64,000 nt of DNA, taken from contig CABHOK010000014.1 in NCBI GenBank assembly GCA_902168205.1, positions 806,001 to 870,000 of the forward strand, in the 5' to 3' direction. Both the position numbers and the translations under genes were made by a program. Source of the DNA: an uncultured Chitinophaga sp. Lineage in GTDB: Bacteria > Bacteroidota > Bacteroidia > Cytophagales > Cyclobacteriaceae. The notes under the pieces are model-generated. The model did no database searches and was not told where the DNA came from. It saw only the letters and a program-made list of their open reading frames with translations. Shown piece after piece: positions 9,387 through 17,529 of this stretch (position 1 is the first letter of the stretch; each line of letters begins with the position of its first letter).

Positions 9387-12300
9387 ATGATTGTTTTGCG
9401 ATTGAAGCTCCGTAAATTCTTCCACAGTACACGATGGATCAATGTCTTGTTATCGGTCAGTGTCCTGCTATGGATATTGTCGTTCACTACTACGGTTGCT
9501 CAGCTCGAACTTCGAAATAAAGTCGTAAAGTATACTACGCATAAAGGCCTGCCGCTAAAGGTTATTAATAGCATTACGCAAGACAAACAAGGTTTTATGT
9601 GGTTTGCCGCGGATGATGGCCTGGCACGTTTTGATGGATATACCTTTCGTGTTTTTAAGAATGATCCAAACGATCCGCATAGCCTTTCGCATAACTATAT
9701 ATTTTGCATCTTCTCGGATTCCAAAGGGCGTGTCTGGACATCTTCGCGCGAAGGATTAAACCTGTTCGATTCGCTCACCGAACGTTTTATACATTATCAA
9801 CATGATCCTCAAAATACCAATTCACTGGTTGGTGACGATGTATCAAATATTACGGAAAGTATAGCAGGGGCTTTGTGGGTATCGTCATGGCAGGCTGGCT
9901 TTACTTATTTTGATGCATCGCAAAATAAGTTTATACAATATTCACAACGTAATTTACCAGGACTGTCCAGTCAAAAAGTTGTATGTATTTATGAAGATGC
10001 CGATAATTTACTTTGGGTTGGTTCGCTCAGCGGAGGTCTCGATGTGTTTCAGGTAAAGAATGGGATTATATCAAAAAAGGTAGAGCACCTCTCTGGTAAA
10101 GAGATACCAGCGATGCACAATGTGCGATGTATAAAAGCAGATCATGCCGGTAACATGTGGATCGGTACAAATGATGGCTTGGTCTTCTTTAATAAAAAAC
10201 AAAAGACTTTTCAACTTCTGGATGAAAATACCAGTGGCCTTAAAGGAAGTGTCGTGCGAACGCTGTGCGAAGACAGTAATCATAATTTATGGATTGGTGT
10301 AGAAGATCATGGCCTCTTTAAAATTTCGTTAAGCGATATAGATAAAGCCGTTACGCCCGATATCAATATAGAACCGGTAGCGGGTAAAGATGAGTATAGT
10401 ATATATCGTCTTTCCGTTCATAGTATTTTCGAAGACCGTGATAAGAACATCTGGCTGGGTACAAATGGTGATGGCGTGCAGATGATCAGCAGCATACAGG
10501 AAAAGTTTATGCGCATAGAAGTAAAAACCAGTGAGCCTGCACGGGTGTACTGGCGATTCTGGGGCATGTGCACAGATGAAGAAGGGAACCTGTGGCTCGG
10601 CTCGGATGGTAACGGTATCTATAAATATACGCAGCAAGGTAAATTACTCAGGCACTATCACACTGATGGGAAGAAAGGAAGTCTGACGGATAATGCTATA
10701 CTATATGCGTATCGTGATCACGACAATGTGCTTTGGTTCGGTACATATTCTGGAGGGCTGTTTCGGTATAATAAAAGCACAGATACGTTCACAAACTATA
10801 AACATGATCCGGCTGATCCGGAAAGTTTAGGGATCAATGACGTTCGGTTGATTTTTGAAGATTCGAAACATAATCTTTGGATCGGTACAAACTGGGGCGG
10901 TCTGAATTTACTGGATAGAGCCACCGGTAAATTTACCAGGTATACAATTAAGAATAGCACCATTAGCAGCGGAGATATACGTGCGATCATTGAAGATAAT
11001 AATGGCGGGCTGTGGATCGGGTGTTCGAAGGGAGGCGTTAATTATTTTGATCGCGACAAGAAAACCTTCCGACAGTACTTTGCCGATGCAGGAAGTAATA
11101 ATGACATCTCAGGCAACATGATTTATGCATTGCTCTTCGACAAGAGTGGTAAATTGTGGATCGGGACAGAAGGAGCAGGATTGCTGACGTACGACTCTAC
11201 ACAGAAAAAATTAGAATGGATTAATGAAAAGGATGGCTTTAACGGCAGCTCCGTGTTTGCCATGCAGCAGGATAATGATGGAAATATATGGCTGAGTACA
11301 AATGCTGGTATATCGAAATGGGATGTGCACGAAAAGGTTTTTAGAAATTATGACAGTTCGGATGGTTTACAAAGCGGGCAGTTTAATTCCTGCTCATTTC
11401 TATACGACCGCAAAACTAATTTGATGGGCTTTGCCGGCACCGAAGGCGTTACACTGTTTTACCCCGATCGCATAAGACCGAACCTTAAAAAACCGGATGT
11501 TGTGATAACCGGTTTTCAATTGTTTAATAAAGATGTGCTGATAGATTCTACGAATAATGAAGACGCTATACTACGGCAGGCTATAAATCATACACCTGAA
11601 ATTACACTGCAGTATAACGAGTCTGTGTTTACCCTGGAGTTTGCAGCATTAAGTTATACTCTTCCGGAGAAAAATAAGTACGCCTATAAAATGGAAGGAT
11701 TCGATAATGACTGGAGTTATATAGGTTCCGGCAGAAGTGCCACCTATACCAACCTCGATCCGGGTACCTATACATTTCGGGTAAAAGCATCTAACAGCGA
11801 TGGCATTTGGAATGAAGAGGGAACATCGCTGGTGATCCGTATTATACCCCCGTGGTGGAAAACATGGTGGTTTAGAACCGTGTCGGTACTGGCTTTAATT
11901 GGTTTAGCTTGGGGATATAGTCGGTTGCGCATACAAGCTATTAATGAACAAAAAACGTTATTGGAGTTTTCCGTTCGCGAAAAAACGAAACAGCTTCAGT
12001 TGGTAAATGAAGAGTTGATGTTGCGCGAGGAGGAGATCAAAGCGCAGAACGAAGATTTGTCTGTACAAAACGAAGAGCTTTTCTCGCGACAGGAAGAAAT
12101 TGCTACACAGCGCGATCTGCTTACCGAACAAAATCAGCGACTGGAAGATGCGTGGAAAACCATTGAGACACAGAACCGGGAAATTCTGCTGCATAACAAA
12201 ACGTTGGATCAGGAAGTAAAGGAGCGAACACAAAAACTGGTAGAGTATAACCAGCAGCTTGAACAGTTTGCTTTTATAACAGCACACAATCTTCGCGCAC

Positions 12301-12959
12301 CAGTAGCACGCATTCTTGGCCTCGGACAAGTTTTAGATATGTCGAAAGATAACCTGGACGAAGAAAGATTAATTGTGAGTAAGCTCGTTGCTACAACGGT
12401 AGAGCTGGACAAAGTGGTAAAGGATGTGAGTACCATACTGGAGATCCGAAAGAGCAATACGCCCATTATAAAAAAGATCGATCTCACTGAAGAGCTAAAC
12501 ATTATTAAAGCGAACCTGGAAAGCGAGATAGCCGAAACGAACACGGAGATAAAGGAAGATTTTTCGAAGGCAAATGTTATTTATACCGCCAAGCCGTATC
12601 TCGATAGTATACTGATTAACCTGATCCATAACGCCATTAAATATAGGGACCTGAATCGCAAGCCATCGATACACGTAAAAACCGAAGTTGAAGATGGATA
12701 CGTGTGCCTGCTGATAAGTGATAACGGCCTGGGTATAGATCTGGCACAGCATCAAAATAATATCTTTAACCTCTATAAGCGGTTTCATTCACACGTAGAA
12801 GGAAAAGGTATGGGCCTGTACTTGGTTAAGACACAGGTTACCGCACTGGGCGGCAAGATAGAAGTTGAAAGTAAAGTAAATGTAGGAACCACTTTCAAAG
12901 TTTTTCTGCGGAACGTTGAAGAGAAAAATGAGAAGGTTCAGAATGAAATTGTGAGCTAG
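9387..12959 (+). CDS. Two-component propeller sensor histidine kinase
   Basis: A 1190-residue sensor kinase. An N-terminal signal/anchor (about 20-37) precedes a periplasmic sensor made of many two-component-propeller repeats of the type GLWIGT...GGL (about 45-710), then a Y_Y_Y domain (about 735-815, YKMEGFDNDW). A membrane helix follows near 822-845, then a long glutamine/glutamate-rich coiled coil (about 855-950). The phosphoacceptor is His967 in TAHNLRAP, and the ATPase domain has DNGLGID and GKGMGLYLVK. Unlike typical hybrid HTCS proteins it has no receiver or AraC output, and no response regulator gene lies nearby, so its partner must be encoded elsewhere. The signal sensed is unknown; HTCS relatives sense glycans. 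Confidence 0.92.
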   Translation: MIVLRLKLRKFFHSTRWINVLLSVSVLLWILSFTTTVAQLELRNKVVKYTTHKGLPLKVINSITQDKQGFMWFAADDGLARFDGYTFRVFKNDPNDPHSLSHNYIFCIFSDSKGRVWTSSREGLNLFDSLTERFIHYQHDPQNTNSLVGDDVSNITESIAGALWVSSWQAGFTYFDASQNKFIQYSQRNLPGLSSQKVVCIYEDADNLLWVGSLSGGLDVFQVKNGIISKKVEHLSGKEIPAMHNVRCIKADHAGNMWIGTNDGLVFFNKKQKTFQLLDENTSGLKGSVVRTLCEDSNHNLWIGVEDHGLFKISLSDIDKAVTPDINIEPVAGKDEYSIYRLSVHSIFEDRDKNIWLGTNGDGVQMISSIQEKFMRIEVKTSEPARVYWRFWGMCTDEEGNLWLGSDGNGIYKYTQQGKLLRHYHTDGKKGSLTDNAILYAYRDHDNVLWFGTYSGGLFRYNKSTDTFTNYKHDPADPESLGINDVRLIFEDSKHNLWIGTNWGGLNLLDRATGKFTRYTIKNSTISSGDIRAIIEDNNGGLWIGCSKGGVNYFDRDKKTFRQYFADAGSNNDISGNMIYALLFDKSGKLWIGTEGAGLLTYDSTQKKLEWINEKDGFNGSSVFAMQQDNDGNIWLSTNAGISKWDVHEKVFRNYDSSDGLQSGQFNSCSFLYDRKTNLMGFAGTEGVTLFYPDRIRPNLKKPDVVITGFQLFNKDVLIDSTNNEDAILRQAINHTPEITLQYNESVFTLEFAALSYTLPEKNKYAYKMEGFDNDWSYIGSGRSATYTNLDPGTYTFRVKASNSDGIWNEEGTSLVIRIIPPWWKTWWFRTVSVLALIGLAWGYSRLRIQAINEQKTLLEFSVREKTKQLQLVNEELMLREEEIKAQNEDLSVQNEELFSRQEEIATQRDLLTEQNQRLEDAWKTIETQNREILLHNKTLDQEVKERTQKLVEYNQQLEQFAFITAHNLRAPVARILGLGQVLDMSKDNLDEERLIVSKLVATTVELDKVVKDVSTILEIRKSNTPIIKKIDLTEELNIIKANLESEIAETNTEIKEDFSKANVIYTAKPYLDSILINLIHNAIKYRDLNRKPSIHVKTEVEDGYVCLLISDNGLGIDLAQHQNNIFNLYKRFHSHVEGKGMGLYLVKTQVTALGGKIEVESKVNVGTTFKVFLRNVEEKNEKVQNEIVS

Positions 12960-13143
12960 TATATTTACTGGTATATTTTATTGCAAACAGACACCTATTA
13001 GCAATACCGTATGTGAAGCGAAAAGCTACTTCCTAACAGCTTCGGATATATATAGCATTTGGAGGCAAATCAGTGCGTTTCGGAAAATAGTCTCTGCCGG
13101 ATTATGAGAAGCTGGTAATTTGTGCATTTCGCCAATCTATGTT

Positions 13144-13489
13144 ATGAAATATAGTTATCTGATTACAAGTTTGCTTGTGATGTTAATCGAAAGCGCCCTT
13201 GCACAGGTAAACAAAATTCCCAACGCAACTCCATCAAAATTTGATAACAGCAAAGGATTGAGCCTTCGGTCCATGTGTCGTGATATTGCTCAATAATAAA
13301 TTTTATCGCTTGTCGGAACTTAAGGAGTATAATAACACGATTGACGGAGTAGTGATCGAGTTTGTGGATGTTGTAAAAAATAGAGAAGTAATCACCAAAA
13401 TAATAAGTGACAAAATCAGGGTATTGATTATCGTCAATACTCCGAAAACTCCAAGTGCAGATTCTCTAAAGCAAGTAAAACGGAATTGA
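13144..13489 (+). pseudogene. Frameshifted small secreted protein gene
   Basis: An ATG at 13144 opens a 50-codon frame with a clear signal peptide (SLLVMLIESALAQ), then about 27 residues before a stop at 13291. The frame shifted by one base continues from 13262 to 13489 with sensible sequence (VVILLNNKFYRLSELKEY). Read together they give a normal-looking secreted protein of about 114 residues broken between about 13259 and 13293. This could be a natural frameshift, a decayed gene or a sequencing error. No family is recognised. Alternatively the second part alone is a 69-codon gene starting at GTG 13280, without a signal peptide. Confidence 0.5.
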
Positions 13490-13495
13490 TCGCAA

Positions 13496-13527
13496 GAAAA
13501 AAAGCAAGGCCCCTGACCTTGCTTTTT
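13496..13527. terminator. Bidirectional terminator
   Basis: A perfect 9-bp stem (13501-13509 with 13517-13525, arm AAAGCAAGG) has an A tract on its left and a T tract on its right. It lies between the convergent frameshifted gene and ppc and can serve both. Confidence 0.85.
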
Positions 13528-13549
13528 GCATATACTATATATCTGAATA

Positions 13550-16117
13550 CTAAGCGGAGTTACGCGCGGCATTAATGATACCGAACATACAGCGAAGCAC
13601 AAGCTTGCGATATTGCTTTTCGAACGCTTTGTCTTTTTCCTTATCCTCCGGTTCGCGCAGTTGTTGTAAGGCAAACTGCTGAATGGTAATGAGCGGCAAC
13701 ACAATGCGCTCGCGCAGTTTTACTGAATCGCGATTTACCGGTGTGTTATCCATCAATTCTTTAAGTTCTGAAATTTCAAGAATCATCTCCTTCGAAAGTT
13801 TAAACTCGGCATACATCTTCTTCCAGAACTCGCCAAACTCTTTGTCTTTAGAAAGATAGGCTGTTGCCGGATAGTAACACTTCGTAAGCGACATCATACT
13901 GTTGCTTAACAACGTACGGAAAAACAGCGACTGCTTGAACAATGCTTTCAGCTCGCGCATCTTGCCTTGTCTCTTCATTTCGCGTATAGCAGTACCTACT
14001 CCGTAGAAGCCGGGTATATTTTGTTTCATCTGTGCCCACGAGCTGACAAAAGGTATAGCACGTAAGTCTTCAAATTTCAAACTTCCCGAACTGCGTTTTA
14101 CCGGGCGCGAACCAATGTTGGTGTCACCAAAGAACGCAAGCGGTGTTATCTTTTCAAGATATGGTACAAATTTAGGATGCTGCTTCAGGTCGAGGTATGC
14201 CTTATGACCTTCTTCCGCTAGCTGATCCATCAACGCCTTTTCATTTGCTTCAAAGGTGTCTATATTTTTGAAGACTGAATTTTCTATACCGGCTGAAAGC
14301 AATTGCTCCAGGTTATATCCACACGAAACAGGTTTGCCAAAGTTAGAGCTGATGGTTTGTCCCTGAATAGTAATCTGCACTTCCTTATCTTCAATTGTAT
14401 CACCTAATGAAGCATAGAAGTCGTGCGTGTTACCACCACCACGCGCAGGAGGTCCGCCACGCCCGTCAAAGAACACGGTTGTAAAACCTTCTTCACGTGC
14501 AATGCGTGTGAGATTTTCTTTTGCCTGGAAGATAGACCAGTTGGCGCGCAGGTAGCCGCCATCTTTGGTACCATCTGAGAAGCCCAGCATAATGGTTTGC
14601 TTGTTACCCCTGCGTTTCAGGTGCTCACGGTATGCCGGTATACTATACAATGCTTTCATGACATGCGGAGCATTGGACAGATCTTCTATCGTTTCGAAGA
14701 GAGGTATAATATCGAGTGTAAGATCGTCATCTTTACCGAGAATCAATTTTGCCAATTGATATACCCGGATCACATCGAGTGCAGACTGACAATTGCTGAT
14801 CACATAACGATGGCATCCTTCCACACCGTTTTGTTCCTGAATTTGTCCGATTACATCTATACTCTCGATCAATTCAGTAACAAAACTATCTTCAAATTTT
14901 AGTGAAGCAGGTTTAAAGCTGAGCGAAAGAAGTGTATCGATCTTTTCCTGTTCAGTAAGTTTATCGAAGTTCTTCAGTTTTTTGTTTTTAGACTGCAGCT
15001 TCTCAATACACGCTTCCCAGGCATACGCATGCTTGCGGCTATCCTGGCGTATATCCATACTGGCAAAGTAAAATCCGAATATTTTTACTTTCAGTATAAA
15101 GCTGTCGAGCAGATCAAGGAATAACCCACGGTGATCGTTGATCAGTACATCGCGGGCTTCGAAAAGATCATTCAGCAGTTCGTCCGGGTGATGGTATATT
15201 TCACCAAAGCCTCCGTACGCTATAGGATATACTTTACTTTCAGCACGACCTATAATATGATCTACACCTTTAAAAGTAAGTCTGCGTTTTAAGAAGCGAA
15301 GATCACGGTGATAACATTTCAAGAGAGTCTCCTGTAAACGTTGTGCTACCTTCAGTGTGATCTCATGCGTTACAAACGGGTTGCCATCACGATCGCCACC
15401 CGGCCAGAAACCGATCTTTAGCAGGTCGAAATTTTTCCATTCCTCCAGTTTAATGTTGAGGCCGGTCATCAGCTTCTGGATGATCACAGGAATCTCCGGA
15501 TAGAAAACACTTTCCAGAAACCAGCATAAGCTTACCGCTTCATCAAATGGTGTTGGTTTTTCTTTATTGATAAATGCAGTCTTGCCAAGCTGGCGTAACA
15601 ACAGGTTTATTTCATCGAGTTTGTTATCGCGAATGGTTTGTTCCAGGTCGTTAATAATAGCCAGTACGCTCCCCGGATAGAACTGCGTGGGGTGTGCTGT
15701 TAATACAACGCGCACACTGAAGTCTTCAACTTTCTTTTTCAGTTCTTCTTCAAGTCCTTCGGCAGCAGCACGCAGTAATAGTCCGGAGACAGTACCCTTG
15801 CCGTGCAGATCGTTAATCTCATCGAACGCTGCATCTTCAATTGAGTCGAACAATACAACTTGTCGCTCTACATATTGGGTAAAGCTGAAGAGTAAATTGA
15901 ATTGTTCTTCGCGTGTTGCCTGCGGAGTAAAATCGCTGAAGAATTTTTTGATAATGGTTCGTGGGTCCTTTCCCTTCTCGTATCCTGTTTCGCAGGCTTG
16001 CTGAAGCAGAGGCAACAGCGTACCGGTGCGATAAATACCGGAATAGGGAAGGTTAAGGAAAAGACTGTTGTACATGTGGTACCGGGTGGAAACAGTCTTG
16101 TTGAACTCGTTCGCCAT
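13550..16117 (-). CDS. ppc: Phosphoenolpyruvate carboxylase
   Basis: An anaplerotic enzyme that converts phosphoenolpyruvate and bicarbonate to oxaloacetate. The 855-residue protein has the catalytic histidine motif VLTAHPTQ in its N-terminal third, the FWPGGDRDGNPFVT motif, GFSDGTKDGG, and the glycine-rich loop FDGRGGPPARGGG. This loop differs from the enterobacterial RGGTVGRGGGP but carries the same arginines and glycines. Length is close to the usual 870-930. The C-terminus is RNSA, where the family usually has an NTG-type ending. A -7 box lies 22 bases before the ATG and a LacI-type palindrome lies 83 bases upstream. Confidence 0.95.
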   Translation of the reverse strand: MANEFNKTVSTRYHMYNSLFLNLPYSGIYRTGTLLPLLQQACETGYEKGKDPRTIIKKFFSDFTPQATREEQFNLLFSFTQYVERQVVLFDSIEDAAFDEINDLHGKGTVSGLLLRAAAEGLEEELKKKVEDFSVRVVLTAHPTQFYPGSVLAIINDLEQTIRDNKLDEINLLLRQLGKTAFINKEKPTPFDEAVSLCWFLESVFYPEIPVIIQKLMTGLNIKLEEWKNFDLLKIGFWPGGDRDGNPFVTHEITLKVAQRLQETLLKCYHRDLRFLKRRLTFKGVDHIIGRAESKVYPIAYGGFGEIYHHPDELLNDLFEARDVLINDHRGLFLDLLDSFILKVKIFGFYFASMDIRQDSRKHAYAWEACIEKLQSKNKKLKNFDKLTEQEKIDTLLSLSFKPASLKFEDSFVTELIESIDVIGQIQEQNGVEGCHRYVISNCQSALDVIRVYQLAKLILGKDDDLTLDIIPLFETIEDLSNAPHVMKALYSIPAYREHLKRRGNKQTIMLGFSDGTKDGGYLRANWSIFQAKENLTRIAREEGFTTVFFDGRGGPPARGGGNTHDFYASLGDTIEDKEVQITIQGQTISSNFGKPVSCGYNLEQLLSAGIENSVFKNIDTFEANEKALMDQLAEEGHKAYLDLKQHPKFVPYLEKITPLAFFGDTNIGSRPVKRSSGSLKFEDLRAIPFVSSWAQMKQNIPGFYGVGTAIREMKRQGKMRELKALFKQSLFFRTLLSNSMMSLTKCYYPATAYLSKDKEFGEFWKKMYAEFKLSKEMILEISELKELMDNTPVNRDSVKLRERIVLPLITIQQFALQQLREPEDKEKDKAFEKQYRKLVLRCMFGIINAARNSA

Positions 16118-16138
16118 GATAAAAATTTAGAAACCCGA

Positions 16139-16146
16139 CAAAGTTA
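16139..16146 (-). promoter_or_regulatory. -7 box of ppc promoter
   Basis: The minus strand reads TAACTTTG, a full TAnnTTTG match, 22 bases before the ppc ATG. No clear TTG was found at the usual distance. Confidence 0.45.
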
Positions 16147-16199
16147 TTAAATAGTGCTTTGGCGGGCGGAGTGGTGCTATATATTACAAATTTTCTTTT

Positions 16200-16213
16200 C
16201 GAAAACGTTTTCG
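16200..16213. promoter_or_regulatory. LacI-type operator palindrome upstream of ppc
   Basis: CGAAAACGTTTTCG is a perfect 14-base palindrome with a central CG, the shape of LacI-family operators and of cre-like sites. It lies 54 bases upstream of the ppc -7 box and 72 bases after the stop of the next upstream gene. No LacI regulator is encoded in the window. Confidence 0.5.
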
Positions 16214-16284
16214 GGATGATAATTAAGATAAAAGAAAGAAGGACCGAAAGTAAAACTGAACGTTAGTGGCTTTGACCTTTTAGG

Positions 16285-16947
16285 CTATTGCCGAAGATAT
16301 TCTTTCTTGAGCATCGGGCAGATTTTATAGCGCTCGTCTTTCGTATCTTCATAAAGCGCTTCCAGCAATTCATATATATGTTTGATGCCGATGCGTTGGC
16401 ACCACTCAAAAGGTCCATATGGATAATTCGTGCCGAGTTTCATGGCCATATCTATATCTTCACGTGTGGCTGTTCCTTCCATCACGGTATAGTATGCTTC
16501 GTTGATGATCATGCTCACAACACGAGGGGTAACTAATCCTACACGATCATCCACCACCAGGAATTCGGTGTTTAATGCCGCGCATATCTTTTTAAGAACA
16601 GTTTCATCATCAGGTCGCCAGAGACTTACTTCAAGAACCGGACGATTGATAAAGGTAGGCAAACCGTTAAAGCCAAAGATGCGGCTTCTTAAGCTGTCGC
16701 CTGTCATGAATGCTAATTCTCCGAGACTGATCTTGCACGTGTTCAGCAATGCAGTAGCCGTGTTGTCTACATAGATTTCAAACTTGGTGGGCTCTTCGTC
16801 AATAATAAAGTCGAGCACGAGGTCGTGACTCTCCAGAAATTTTTCGGCATCGCGATGTTCACCTACTACTGAATATTGATGGCTGTCGCCAAACTTCAGA
16901 AGGCTTTCGCGATAATGTGCCTGTTCACCAATGATTAAAATATTCAT
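16285..16947 (-). CDS. 3-hydroxyacyl-CoA dehydrogenase-like protein
   Basis: A 220-residue protein whose C-terminal half (about 125-210) matches the helical 3HCDH C-terminal domain: GLVTPRVVSMIINEAYYTVMEGTATREDIDMAMKLG is clipped here to its start, GLVTPRVVSMIINEA, followed by NYPYGPFEW. The N-terminal part is short and lacks the GxGxxG NAD-binding loop and most of a Rossmann fold; it begins MNILIIGEQAHYRE. It is therefore shorter than a true 3-hydroxybutyryl-CoA dehydrogenase (about 280 residues) and may not bind NAD normally. Function is uncertain. It is upstream of ppc on the same strand, 167 bases apart. Confidence 0.75.
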   Translation of the reverse strand: MNILIIGEQAHYRESLLKFGDSHQYSVVGEHRDAEKFLESHDLVLDFIIDEEPTKFEIYVDNTATALLNTCKISLGELAFMTGDSLRSRIFGFNGLPTFINRPVLEVSLWRPDDETVLKKICAALNTEFLVVDDRVGLVTPRVVSMIINEAYYTVMEGTATREDIDMAMKLGTNYPYGPFEWCQRIGIKHIYELLEALYEDTKDERYKICPMLKKEYLRQ

Positions 16948-16950
16948 GCA

Positions 16951-16984
16951 TTGAAAGTAAATCCGTTACCGGATACTATTTTTG
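16951..16984 (+). promoter_or_regulatory. ridA promoter
   Basis: TTG at 16951-16953 and TATTTTTG at 16977-16984 are 23 bases apart and match the Bacteroidota -33/-7 pattern. The ridA ATG follows at 17020. Confidence 0.65.
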
Positions 16985-17019
16985 ACAAACCCTAAATTAA
17001 ATTTTAATCTTATACAATC

Positions 17020-17400
17020 ATGTCAAAATCAGTTGTTTATTCTGATCAGGCTCCTGAACCTATTGGTCCGTATAGCCAGGCAATCCAGGCCGGCAACATG
17101 CTTTTCATCAGCGGGCAGATCGCCATTGAAAGAAGCTCCGGTAACATTATCAGCTCTGATATCGAATCAGAAACACGGCAGGTAATGGTTAATCTCGAAA
17201 AAATACTGAAGGCTGCCGGCTTCGATTTTTCGAACGTGGTAAAGAGCTCGATCTTCCTTAAAGACATGAACAACTTTCCAAAAGTAAATGCTATTTATGG
17301 CGAATACTTTAAAATCAATCCTCCGGCACGCGAAACGGTTGAAGTAAGTCGCCTGCCGAAAGATGTTAATGTAGAAATATCCTGCATCGCGGTGAAGTAA
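17020..17400 (+). CDS. ridA: RidA-family enamine/imine deaminase
   Basis: A 126-residue member of the RidA/YjgF/UK114 family, which hydrolyses reactive enamine and imine intermediates such as 2-aminoacrylate. It has the N-terminal APEPIGPYSQA signature (about 11-21), LFISGQIA, and PPARETVEVSRLP with the substrate-carboxylate-binding arginine at 104. Length is typical for a trimer-forming member. It is preceded by its own promoter and followed by a hairpin. Confidence 0.93.
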   Translation: MSKSVVYSDQAPEPIGPYSQAIQAGNMLFISGQIAIERSSGNIISSDIESETRQVMVNLEKILKAAGFDFSNVVKSSIFLKDMNNFPKVNAIYGEYFKINPPARETVEVSRLPKDVNVEISCIAVK

Positions 17401-17413
17401 ATTTTAATGCCGC

Positions 17414-17451
17414 GCGGAGAATGAATTAAGCGTACAAACTTCATTCTCCGC
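17414..17451 (+). terminator. Hairpin after ridA
   Basis: A perfect 12-bp stem (17414-17425 with 17440-17451, arm GCGGAGAATGAA) encloses 14 bases. There is no T tract, so termination is likely but not certain. Confidence 0.6.
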
Positions 17452-17498
17452 ATACTGTAAATTCGAAGAGTATCTCTCGCAAATCGCCCCTCCTTTCT

Positions 17499-17506
17499 TA
17501 CCTTTG
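17499..17506 (+). promoter_or_regulatory. -7 box of gltX promoter
   Basis: TACCTTTG matches TAnnTTTG, 23 bases before the gltX ATG. No clear TTG lies at the usual distance upstream. Confidence 0.5.
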
Positions 17507-17529
17507 CAGTCCTAATTTTGATTTGAGCG

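Noticed and set aside
11500-12959. Response regulator or AraC output at the end of the sensor kinase
   Set aside because: No receiver Asp motif or HTH is present after the ATPase domain.
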